64,000 nucleotides of DNA, taken from Stagonosporopsis chrysanthemi (lineage: Eukaryota; Ascomycota; Dothideomycetes; Pleosporales; Didymellaceae). Made by a program: the position numbers and the translations under genes. The notes beneath the pieces are model-generated. The model was not told the DNA's origin and ran no database searches. It was given only the letters and a program-made list of their open reading frames with translations. Shown one piece after another: positions 45,401 to 53,982 of the stretch. The first letter of the stretch is position 1; every line of letters starts with the position of its first letter. Location of the stretch: assembly GCA_022560025.1 (NCBI GenBank), contig JAFISE010000052.1:1-64000 (forward strand). The letters are read 5' to 3'.

Positions 45401-48400
45401 TCTCGGTCGCCGTTACTCGAGGCACCTGCGTGGGAATCCTCGTTCGACCTTGACGCCTCCATTGGCTCGGTCATCTGCGATGCTGCGACGCCAGATGCGA
45501 CCAGAGTAGCCGCAGCCGGTGCAAGGGCCTTGAAACCAAATCTGTGGCTGTGATCCTCGGCGGGCTCAGTGCTCTGGTGCGACATCGACGACATGTTCAG
45601 AGAGGCTGCTTGGGCGTGCTGTGGCTCAGTCGCGTGGCCCGATACCGTAGACATGTCAAACGTCTGTCGTGGAGCATCCTGCGGCTCGCTCGCATGTCCG
45701 GTGACCAAGGACATGTTGAAGGACTGACGAGGCGCGTCCTTTGGCTCACTAGCATGTCCAGTGACCGAGGACATATCGAACACTTGTCTTGGAGCATCTT
45801 GAGGTTCGCTTGCATGTCCAGAGACCTCCGATATGTTGAAAGTCTGACGAGGGGCATCCTTCGGTTCACTAGCATGCCCAGTAACCGAGGACATATCGAA
45901 CACTTGTCTTGGGGTATCTTGGGGCTCGCTTGCATGTCCAGTGACCGTGGACATATCGAACACTTGTCTTGGAGCATCCCTCGGTTCACTAGCATGTGCA
46001 GAGACCGCCGACAAGTTGAAAGTCTGACGAGGGGCATCCCTCGGTTCACTAGCATGACCAGAGACCTCTGACAAGCCAAAGCTCTGCCTGGGAACATCCC
46101 TGGGCTCCGTCATATGTCCAGACACACTCGACATATTGAATGCAGGAGCAGGCACAGCCCTCGGCTCGGTCTCATGGCCCGACACCGTCGAGAGATTGAA
46201 GACTGGCGCGGGCGCAGAGCGCGGCTCAGTCGTGTGGCCCGAGACCGAGGACACGCCTAGGACGGGCGAAGGAACATGACGCGGAGACGTGGTGTGGCCT
46301 CCAATGGACGAGAAGTTGAACACCGGCGCAGGGGGAGACTGAGGCGAGGTGTGTTGACTGTGGTGAGTCTCCATAGTTGAGATGCCGAGAGACGGTGCTG
46401 TGGGGATCCGTGGTGACGTATCGTGAGCAGACATGGACGAGATGGCCAGAGGAGCGAACGCGGGGGCCTGTGGAGACGATTCATGGCCAGACACGCTGGA
46501 GATGTTGAGTGATGGGGGAGACACAAGCTTCGGCTCTGTATGGTTGAAAGCGTGGGCGGAGAGCTGAAGCTGCTGCGGGAGTGGCGCTGCTGGACTTGTA
46601 CCCTGGCTGACCAACGACGAGAGGTGGAGCGCTGCTGGCGCAGGGACCTGAGGCGCAACATCGTGGATGTTGTGGATCGACGAAACGCTGACATGCTGTG
46701 GCACGTGGAGATCCGTCATCGTGCTGGAATCCACCATAGCGACCATTGGAATCCTTCGCTGCAGAGGCGATCTTCCAAGGAAATTCCTCTCCAGGGGCGA
46801 ATCTGGAGACAGGAGGCTCGATCGAGCAGGTGTGCCCTCAGCAGCGCTATCTGTGTCCTCACCACCACTCAGACCGTCTAGCTCAGCGAACAGACTCCTG
46901 CCCTGGGCGGGAGTGCTTTTGTTGCTGTTGCTGGCCGGAGAGTCCCTTGTCATAGGCGGTGTGCCATGATGGAAAAGATCCTGAAAACTGCTCTTAGGAG
47001 TCGCAACCGACCTGCGAGAGCTAGTCGGTCGTAAGAACCTGAAGGAAGAGCTACGCTGGCTACCCGACGCCCGCGTATCCCGCTCAGAGTCGTAATCAGA
47101 GTTGGAGGCGGTGCTCTCGTACATGTCTCGGTAGCTCTGGCCGCTCTGCTGGCGTCTGATGATAGGGGATCGGTTCATTATAGTGCCCTGGGTCGATCGC
47201 ATCTCGGTCTCGGTCATGTCATCGCTGCTGTCGCCACCAAGAGTCTCGGCACCAGTCTGGAAAGCATCAGTCTCCGTCGTTGTACCGTCATCGTTGGCGG
47301 TCTCGAAGTCGGCGTCAGAAACGTTGTTCGCAGTCTCGAAGCCCTCGTTCGCGCTGGTCTCAGCCATGGAAGTATAGCCACTGTGGAAGGCTCCAGGAAC
47401 CTGCTGAGGATGCCTCTGAGGCTTGCTGGGGGATGGGGTAATGTCTTGCTCCTCCCACTCGTCGTCTTCGAGCTCCATAACGACTTCCGCCTTGCCTTGC
47501 CTCAATGCTCCGAGACGGTCCGGTCGGGCTGGCTTCTTGAACACATCCTTGTCTGTCTTCTTGCGCTTGCTTGCGCTTCCAGGAGCCTTGGCGTCGGTTC
47601 GTGAATTCTCAATTTCGTCACGAGCCTCCTGGAGCATGCGCTTCAGGTCGATCTTCTCGGTCTTCTCGCGGTGGATGTTGTTCTTGAGCTGCTGGATCAT
47701 GCGGTGGGCGTGCTGCAGGGAGTGCTTGAGGGTCTCCGTCTCGAGTTGGCCGTGGCGTGGAGTAGCCTTGCTGGGAGAAGGAGGTGGGGAATGCTCAGGG
47801 GTCAAGCTATCTCCGTCGTTGAAGCTGTCGTCTGGAGAGCCATGCTCGGGCGAGTTGTGCTCGTCGCCTCTCATTCGGTAGGCTACAGCCTTCGCAAGCT
47901 CCTGATTCTGGTAGGACAGATCCTCCAGCTTGCGCTGCAGAGCGTTGCGCTCAGCCTCTCCCATGGTCACATTGCGGCGCAGGCCAGACAGCTCCGTCTC
48001 GTGCTGCTTGACCCTGTTGATGTGGTCGTCGTTGAGCTTTGCGTACATGCTCTTGAGCTCCTCAAGCTCTCGCTCCAACGCCGACTTCTCAGACTTGGCC
48101 AGGTTCAGGGTGTGGGTCAGACGGTTCTCCTTGTCAGCTGCTGATTTGGACAGTGCTTCGAACTCGCGTACTTGTGTCTCGAGGTTCCAGTTGACGTCCT
48201 TCAAGCGCGAATCGCTATCGTCCAGCGTCCTTAAACGCTGCGAGAGACCCTCCACCTCGATCTCCAGATTCGCCCTTTCCAGGTCCGCAGACTTGAGCGC
48301 CTCATCCTTCTCCGACAAAACAGCCTGGAGCTCCTTGAGCTGCGACAGCAAAGACGTAGAGATCTCGGTGGCGAGATGAATGTCCTGGATGCGGTTCGGC

Positions 48401-48900
48401 TGCTGGTTCCGCTGCTTGCGAGACGGGACGCTGACTTTGGTGGGCGACTGCATGGCCTCGCTGGCAAAGATGGAGCCGCCGTTAGCGTCGGCCTCGCCGC
48501 TGGGGACACGCGACTTGGGAAGGAACGCGCGAGCCGTCTCCCGCCCGACCTCATTGAACTCCTTTTCGAGCTCGGCCAAGCGCGAGCGCAGCTCTGGGCC
48601 GATGTCGTTGTCTGCCTGCTGGCCCTCGACCTCCTTCAGGCGCTCCTCCAGCTCCTGGCGCTGCTGCACAAGCGCATTGCCCAGGTGCGACGTCTCCTGC
48701 AGGCGGCGCGTCGTCTCGGCGAGATGTGCCTCCAGGGCGCGCTTGGCCTGCGCGGGGGAGCCGTTGAGGTACAGCGAGAAGTGCGAGTTGTCAAAGGCCG
48801 AGTAGCGCTGCCTGTGGCCGTCCTGCGAGGTAAACGGGTCCAGCGTGCTGTAGTCGTCCACCACCAGCGCGCCTGGCGGTGGGTTCGCGGTCGTCGCCAT
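42484..48900 (-). CDS. Num1/ApsA-type cortical nuclear-migration protein
   Basis: A single exon of 2,138 residues. The N-terminal part is coiled coil (about 50-130 and 180-440, for example LKELQAVLSEKDEALKSADL, ETQVREFEALSKSAADKENR), the portion that in the family binds mitochondria or membrane and organises dynein patches. A Ser-rich region follows, then about 34 tandem 20-residue repeats (about residues 760-1480). Near residues 1780-1905 lies the C-terminal PH domain (MIGEYLWKYTRKTMGGGMSD, RHRRFFWIHPYTRTLYWSD, GRLIKFTAATGKRHETWF) that binds PI(4,5)P2 at the plasma membrane. The protein anchors dynein at the cortex for nuclear positioning. The C-terminus is Arg/Thr/Glu repeat-rich (ESRTESRTESRTEA). 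Symbol left blank because ApsA, Num1 and Mcp5 are all used. Confidence 0.92.
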   Translation of the reverse strand: MATTANPPPGALVVDDYSTLDPFTSQDGHRQRYSAFDNSHFSLYLNGSPAQAKRALEAHLAETTRRLQETSHLGNALVQQRQELEERLKEVEGQQADNDIGPELRSRLAELEKEFNEVGRETARAFLPKSRVPSGEADANGGSIFASEAMQSPTKVSVPSRKQRNQQPNRIQDIHLATEISTSLLSQLKELQAVLSEKDEALKSADLERANLEIEVEGLSQRLRTLDDSDSRLKDVNWNLETQVREFEALSKSAADKENRLTHTLNLAKSEKSALERELEELKSMYAKLNDDHINRVKQHETELSGLRRNVTMGEAERNALQRKLEDLSYQNQELAKAVAYRMRGDEHNSPEHGSPDDSFNDGDSLTPEHSPPPSPSKATPRHGQLETETLKHSLQHAHRMIQQLKNNIHREKTEKIDLKRMLQEARDEIENSRTDAKAPGSASKRKKTDKDVFKKPARPDRLGALRQGKAEVVMELEDDEWEEQDITPSPSKPQRHPQQVPGAFHSGYTSMAETSANEGFETANNVSDADFETANDDGTTTETDAFQTGAETLGGDSSDDMTETEMRSTQGTIMNRSPIIRRQQSGQSYRDMYESTASNSDYDSERDTRASGSQRSSSFRFLRPTSSRRSVATPKSSFQDLFHHGTPPMTRDSPASNSNKSTPAQGRSLFAELDGLSGGEDTDSAAEGTPARSSLLSPDSPLERNFLGRSPLQRRIPMVAMVDSSTMTDLHVPQHVSVSSIHNIHDVAPQVPAPAALHLSSLVSQGTSPAAPLPQQLQLSAHAFNHTEPKLVSPPSLNISSVSGHESSPQAPAFAPLAISSMSAHDTSPRIPTAPSLGISTMETHHSQHTSPQSPPAPVFNFSSIGGHTTSPRHVPSPVLGVSSVSGHTTEPRSAPAPVFNLSTVSGHETEPRAVPAPAFNMSSVSGHMTEPRDVPRQSFGLSEVSGHASEPRDAPRQTFNLSAVSAHASEPRDAPRQVFDMSTVTGHASEPQDTPRQVFDMSSVTGHASEPKDAPRQTFNISEVSGHASEPQDAPRQVFDMSSVTGHASEPKDAPRQSFNMSLVTGHASEPQDAPRQTFDMSTVSGHATEPQHAQAASLNMSSMSHQSTEPAEDHSHRFGFKALAPAAATLVASGVAASQMTEPMEASRSNEDSHAGASSNGDRDVTDKEEAVRHAPLGLSCFSAHSTEPADVPRASLSSFSTMSAQATEPYQPKQVANQLSMHSSQATEPYQPKQVANQLSVHSSQATEPYQPKPAAHQFSMHSSQATEPFAPKLVAHQLSLYSSQATEPVVPKQAAHGLSMHSSQTTEPFAPERVAHQLSVLSAQITEPATPRQQDLQLSTFASKSTEPLVPKPQALHVSTFASEATAPAVPKPQSLQLSSFASEATEPAAPKQAAPQLSSVSYQTSEPVDAPKTALPVFSTMSSQTTEPVQPRSAPSNFSSFSSQTTEPLQPRSQPRSRVSLVTAQHSAPIQPTAGQSTFSEVTTLQSRTPESPTVPSFFPTPSTANRVVLPELSLSTLSVQVTEPHAPSRPVTAHRTGPAPWSLDFSQATQPWPQDQHADSDQILLEDNTARSLVPVSTNSTQTTRRSVMADGGTQTMVSAQQIDRLLLARSSSRHLGTVATAGIEKSLSPPPSPSRRHSGERVPRRPGSSGSIRSRAASPPPLPADHKQVIAAAALKQPLVPTTPGQMGPPVVPASAYKKPSTPSLKTGTATLTPRTGGTTPRARRRSTNRSDAHSRASSPISRRSSISSFTSEVDQRFNITGGPSFAPPGVPAGATDPRMIQAITQTMIGEYLWKYTRKTMGGGMSDTRHRRFFWIHPYTRTLYWSDRDPQTAGKTELKAKSVAIESVEEVEDLNPMPPGLHQKSLVVATPGRLIKFTAATGKRHETWFNALSYLCQRVEEDSEQLEQRPPESPATAEIQDEFNAGYRSASRATGRSRVSATSRMSRNTTADRDEIPTLRQHHVTPQRAASTEPGQTGSMSGRFSSMLRPNSAMRNSFSSRRSRINEDTFEEPSAATMDLSREIHTHVERDIDGLVNVRACCEGKHDVGHLHMHSTKHRPNSLSTVNNRPSFIGSLTSRSSSRADTRADTRAESRAESRTESRTESRTEARNDRIRHQTEMEAANSSAGG
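44460..46620 (-). repeat. In-frame 60-bp tandem repeats in the Num1/ApsA gene
   Basis: About 34 units of 20 codons, in two subfamilies of equal length. The 5' block (45600-46620) has units like SSVTGHASEPKDAPRQTFNM; the 3' block (44460-45330) has units like SMHSSQATEPYQPKQVANQL. Both share the core S/T-E-P with small and aromatic spacing, interrupted once at about 45330-45560 by a non-repeat segment. Central units of each block are nearly identical at DNA level, implying recent duplication or homogenisation. Confidence 0.9.
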
Positions 48901-49540
48901 GGTGTGATGCGCAAGACACGGCGGTCACTGTTCCATTGCCGGGCCGCTGAAATTAGAAGAGTATAACGTGGAAAAGGAGGTGCGTCCGCGCGCAGAGGGC
49001 AGGACACGGCAGCGCAGGACAAAGCAGGTGTGCGGTTCGCTCTGTGCGGGCCGGACTGCGCGCCCTCGACGGGTGGGCTTGCTGGACGGCTCGGCGACGC
49101 GTGAAGGGTAGGGGAAACACGCAGCGGCTACTGGCACACTTGAGCGGAGCACGGGGGCATCGCCGTCGCCAACTGCAAGGGGTTAGAAGAACAAAAGAAA
49201 GAGAGGCCACGGGGGCGCGAAGAGAATGACGAGAGAAGCGGTGGGCGGGAGCGCAGCAGCACAGCAAGCGCAGCAAGCAACTGGAGGCGCACGCACGGGA
49301 GTGTTGTGCTGAACGTTCAGCGAGATTGGGGGGCGCGGCCAGTGCGCCCGCGAGTGGGTCTGCCCAAGCAGCTTGACAACGGGTGAAGGCGCGCTGTCTC
49401 GTCTCATTGGAGCCGTCATCAGCGCTCTCCATGCAGCCTGCGTCCAACAATCGATAGCCAGCAACGACATCATCTCCGCGCCGCCCCTCGTTCTGCGCTG
49501 TTGTTTGTGAGTCTCACCGTAGCCAAGGCACCCCGCTTGT

Positions 49541-49565
49541 CAACAGCAACAACAGCAACAACAGC

Positions 49566-49599
<34 letters not shown>

Positions 49600-49608
49600 G
49601 CAACAACA
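49541..49608. repeat. (CAA)n/(CAG)n microsatellite
   Basis: A run of CAA triplets with interspersed CAG, about 22 units, located some 650 bp upstream of the Num1 start codon. No coding frame is supported here. Confidence 0.9.
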
Positions 49609-50631
49609 GACATGATGCCTGTATATGAATCATCAACATCGCCATTAAGGGGGGCCCTTTCTCGCCAAACAAAACAGTGCTGGAGAAAAGCACACACGCC
49701 AACGCACATCGCGTGCAGGGATGGTGCTTTGCATGCGCAGAAACAAACCACGCGCCTCTCCGTGCGACTCCCTTCTCGGCGAGGGTGGACGTGAGGTTTG
49801 TTAACATGTGTGCGAATGAAGGAGCTCGTTCCTTTTTTTTTTGGAGCGATGGTTGGCAAACCACTCTATGCAGATTCCAGAATCTGATGTTGGCTGCGAT
49901 CACTGCGCCTGCATACAAATTACTGAAGTATTTTAACACAACTAAAAACTGACTCTGACAGACTACTACTACTACCTATAGAGTAGCATACGCCTTTTTC
50001 CGTTTCCGTTTCCATTCCTGTTCCAACACATTATAGGCACTCGAGGATGCTATTGTGAGTGGAAATGAGCACTTGGAAAAAGAAACCAGGCTCCTTCATA
50101 CGACGTACACCATATCATCCAAAGCCCCCCAACGTCGATTCCGCGCCTAAACATTCACCCATCACCGCCACAGCTCACATGCCACACCCCATGTTTCGCC
50201 ATCCCGCAGCCATAGTCCCCCTGCACAACGAAAAGAGAAAAATAAAAACCCCCAAACCCCAACCCCCTTTCGGATTAGCAGCAAAACAGGGCCGACACGA
50301 ACGAAGCGTGGTGACTTGAAGATGTAGATGTGCAATATGCAATATGCAATGGTGTGTGTGTGTGCAACAGCGTGCAATAGCGTGCAATAGAGATAGAGAT
50401 AGAGATAGAGATAGAAGGAATGTACTATTCAGACAACAGTACAAGCCATCACCGTATACACAAGGTCTACAATATACATGATCCCGAGCCGAGGTGGGGG
50501 GTAAGCCTTTACGTTTGCACGCCGGAAGTGGGCACACTGCTGCTGCTGCGGGTGCGAGGATGTGCGGGAGGGAGGGCGGATTGTGTGGTGTGTGTGTGTG
50601 TGGAGTATGTGCGTGTGTGGTATGCGTGTGT

Positions 50632-50730
50632 NNNNNNNNNNNNNNNNNNNNNNNNNNNNNNNNNNNNNNNNNNNNNNNNNNNNNNNNNNNNNNNNNNNNN
50701 NNNNNNNNNNNNNNNNNNNNNNNNNNNNNN
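50632..50730. other. Assembly gap (99 N)
   Basis: Ninety-nine undetermined bases, flanked on both sides by TG-rich simple sequence, so the gap falls inside a repeat and its true length is unknown. Confidence 0.98.
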
Positions 50731-50731
50731 C

Positions 50732-50839
50732 GGTGTGTGTGGTGTGTGTGGTGTGTGTGGTGTGTGTGGTGTGTGTGGTGTGTGTGGTGTGTGTGGTGTG
50801 TGTGGTGTGTGTGGTGTGTGTGGTGTGTGTGGTGTGTGT
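50732..50839. repeat. 9-bp minisatellite, unit GGTGTGTGT, 12 copies beside the gap
   Basis: Twelve perfect 9-bp units (108 bp) run directly up to the gap. The array probably continued through the missing bases; imperfect TG-rich sequence lies on the far side (about 50581-50631). Confidence 0.9.
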
Positions 50840-50955
50840 ATCCAGAACGTTCGTGTGTCGCGGCGTAGCGTCTTTTGATTATCCAAGATCGGTACTGCGT
50901 CTCATCTCGTCTGGTCAACAATATCCCTCTCTTCTCCCACAACAGCGGTTTCCCC

Positions 50956-52645
50956 TCAAAAATCATCCATACTCCCCATGAAATCATCGTCCTCGTCTCC
51001 CCCTGCCCCTCTTCTCCCCCTCCCCTCACCACCCCACTCCTCCTCCTCTTCCTCACCCTTCTTCCCCTCCCTCTCCCTCCCCTCCCTCACCCTCCTCTCC
51101 TCCAACCCCCTCAACCGCCCCACCTCCTTGCCATCGCCCTCCCTCGTCGCAGCCGCCATCCTGACACTCAGCGGACGGCCCTGCATATAGCTCTCGAGGT
51201 AGCTAGCGCCCAGGGAGCTGGGGTAGCCGACGCTGCCGACCTGGTTGACGTCGTCGACGCCGCCGCCGGACAGGCCGCCGACGTAGGTGGAGAAGTTTGT
51301 GTCGGCTGCGGCGTGCGAGACGAGCTGGTCCGGCAGGTCGTCCGGGTCGGGGTAGATGGGGCCGGGGCCCGAGGAGGCGGGCAGGTCGTCGTCGAGCTGC
51401 ATGCGGTCCGGGGGCGGGTCGAGGAAGGAGCGGGTTGCGTACGAGGGCGGGGCGAAGGCGGAGGGCGGGGAGCGCAGGGACGGGGGCGTGGTGGGCGGGG
51501 ACGGGGCGGGTTTGGCGAGGACGGGGTCCGGGGTGGAGAAGGGCGGGGCGGCGGACTTGACGGGGCTTGTTTTCGGGGCGGTCATGGTGAGCGGCAGGCT
51601 ATGGTGGACGGCGTCGTGGTGCTCGATGTAGACGGGGGCGTCGGAGGTGAGGCGCGGGTCGATCATGTCGTCGAGGCTGGCGGTCGAGTTGGTGGCCGAC
51701 GTCGTCTCGCTGCCCGGGCTGGCGAGGGGCGGCTCCGGGATCATGTCCGAGGGCAGGACGACCTGGTCGTCGATGACGAGGCTGACGCGCTTGCGGTTGC
51801 GCGGCGTGCTGCTGTGGCGGAGCGCCGACTTCTTCTTGATCGAGGCGCGGCGCGACTTGTTGCCTGGGTCCGAGGCGGACCGCTCCTTGACGGGCGTCTC
51901 GCCAGGCGTGGCGGCGGTGTCGTGCGGGGACGGGCGGCGCTCGCTGCCGTCGGGCGCATTGCTCGCGGGCGCATTGCTCGCGGGCTCGGGGCTGGCGGTG
52001 GGGCTGGCGGTGCTGCTGCTGGCGGGCTGCGTCTGCGTCTGCGTCTGCATCTGCGTCTGCGGCTGCGACTGCGGCTGCGGCTGCAGCTGTCGTCTCTCGG
52101 GCGTCGTCGACTCGCGGGCGTCGAGCAGCGGCAGGAACACGGGCGTGACTAGGCCATACAGCTCCTTCTCGCGCTTATGGACGCGCGTGTGCTTCTTCTG
52201 CTTCTTCTGCTGCTCGTCGGGCAATGCGTGCGAGGCGGGCGGCGGCGGCGCGGCGTCTTCAGTGTGCTCCGTCGAGCCCGCGCTGGCGCTGGACCGTCTT
52301 GAAGCCGCGTCCGGGTCCGCGGCGCGTTCCATGGAGCACAGCTCGTCTACAAGCTAGGCCGCGTCAGTCGCTGCATCAGGTCCGAGTCGAGTGCGCAGCG
52401 CCCGCAAGCGTGGGCAAGGGCGCGGTGGAATGCGCGCGGTGCGGGTGCGGACGCGGCTGCGGATCGGGGTGGCCTACCTCGCGCTCATACTGGCGCAGCT
52501 CCTGGTGCTTCTGCGCAATGTAGGCGGTGATGTCCTGCTCGAGCTGCTGGCGCCGTGCCTCGACGCTGCGCGCAAGCCGGTCCAATTGCTCCTGCGCGAC
52601 ACCTGGGACCTCGGCCGCCAGACTCGGCGGCGCGTGAAGGTGCAT
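50956..52645 (-). CDS. Disordered fungal protein with short N-terminal coiled coil
   Basis: Two exons, 52645-52478 and 52353-50956, are joined across a 124-nt intron (GTAGGC..CCTAG, phase 0) to 521 residues. Exon 1 encodes a helical, probably coiled-coil segment (EQLDRLARSVEARRQQLEQD, YIAQKHQELRQYERE) that continues as LVDELCSMERAAD. Next come a basic KKQKKHTRVHKREKELYGLV and a Gln/Thr/Pro run. The rest is Pro/Ser-rich with a very acidic C-terminus (GGDEDDDFMGSMDDF). No family recognised. The frame is open a little upstream of the ATG, so a further 5' exon is possible. Confidence 0.65.
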
Positions 52646-53982
52646 GGACGTCGTGCAAGCTGCCGCTGGACCGTCGAACCGGCCGATTCCGTCTCCAGCG
52701 CCGAAGCCAACTCAGACCCCAGCAATCGGAGCGCGGCCGTTCAGGGCGTCGTCGGTGAATCCGGAATCTGCTCTGCGACGCCTGGGCGCGGCCTGTCAGT
52801 TGTCTGTCTCAACCCCATGGCATGCGGGGAGGGGGCCAGCAGCGCGCGCTGCGAGCATGTGCGGTCGAGCGTACCTGGCGCAAAGCGACGCATCCGGAGC
52901 TCGACGCGGGCAATTGGAGGACCCGAGTCACAGGCGATGGCTGAACACGGCGCTGCTGTCACGCGTCGACGACCTACAGCAAAGCGACCGTCGGAGCGAG
53001 CAAGGCAAGCTGTGGTGAACGAAGCAGTGACGAGGAGCGAGCGACAAAGCAACCACCAAAAGCACCAGAGAGGTGCAAAACCACCGCCCGAACAAAGCAA
53101 AAACTTTCCTCCCTCTCGCGGAGGGGCTCGCTCAAGCTGCGGTCACAATCCTCTGTATCACTGTTGCGCCATCCCACATGCAGTCTCGCTAAACAGCCCG
53201 TCGTGGGGCCTCTGCCTGCCCGCGTGTTCCAGAAGCGGACAGCGTCAGTGAGCGCCAGGAAGCCACCGGCAAAGAATTGTGTGCTTTTGCTCTTAGTGGC
53301 CGGCAAGCGGCTCCCATGCATCGGCCCCAAGACCGCACCATTGTACGGTTGCTATTATTACTACCACTCGTACGTGCATTATTCCAGAGCGGTGCGAGGT
53401 CGCCGTGAATACAACAATTATGTGCTACGACTGCACTGCGAGTGCGCTGCGCCATGTGGGCGCTATGCCGGTCTGGCCACGAGGAAACATGCAAGGATCT
53501 GCAACGGCCGGTGAGCGCGGGAGGGTTCCTGTGTGGCTGCCGCCAAGCCGTCTTCACATGTGCGGTGCTACCACAAACAACCTTGAAGGTTTCAACAAGA
53601 CGTTGCGGTGCTTACTCGCGGGCATCACAAGGGCCGTTTGCATGTGAACGTACTGTATGTACTGGCTGCGCGCTTGGGCGAAGCATGTGAGGATGGCCGT
53701 CGTGGAAAGACGAGTTGGTGAGGCCTCCGAGGACAAAGGGATATGCGTGGTACGTCACCGTGTGATATGCTTACAGTATGTGCGAACTGGCTCGTAGCAC
53801 AGGCGGTACAAGTGGGTAGGAGCTGACGCATGCTGGTCAATTCCTGCTTGATGGCTGTCCATGCCTGCAACGAACAACTGTCGGCAGCGACATGCTAGAA
53901 ATCTTCAACACCTGAGATATGTACAAAGCAGATTCAATCAGCTAGATCCCCAGTAATCACACATCCACACTCTCAAAACAGC
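52646..53982. other. Intergenic
   Basis: 1.34 kb upstream of the gene ending at 50956 and downstream of the gene ending at 53983. GC-rich at the left. Short frames only; nothing recognised. Confidence 0.5.

Larger units (their letters stand above)
48901..50955. other. Repeat-rich intergenic region with an assembly gap
   Basis: 2.06 kb upstream of the Num1 gene and downstream of the gene at 50956. It holds a (CAA)n/(CAG)n microsatellite, a TG-rich minisatellite, a short AGATAG run near 50390-50414, and 99 N. No protein or RNA gene is supported; the proline- and histidine-rich frames across the gap are repeat artefacts. Confidence 0.6.

Noticed and set aside
44031..45425. A 464-codon Arg/Ser-rich minus-strand frame within the Num1 repeats
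   Set aside because: It repeats only because the 60-bp Num1 units are a multiple of three; shadow of the real frame.
50732..50839. TG-rich array considered as an interstitial telomere
   Set aside because: The unit GGTGTGTGT differs from the TTAGGG repeat usual in filamentous ascomycetes and lies between ordinary genes; a minisatellite is the simpler reading.
50175..51056. Histidine/threonine repeat frames running through the N gap
   Set aside because: Translation of a 9-bp minisatellite plus undetermined bases; no start, domain or conserved part.
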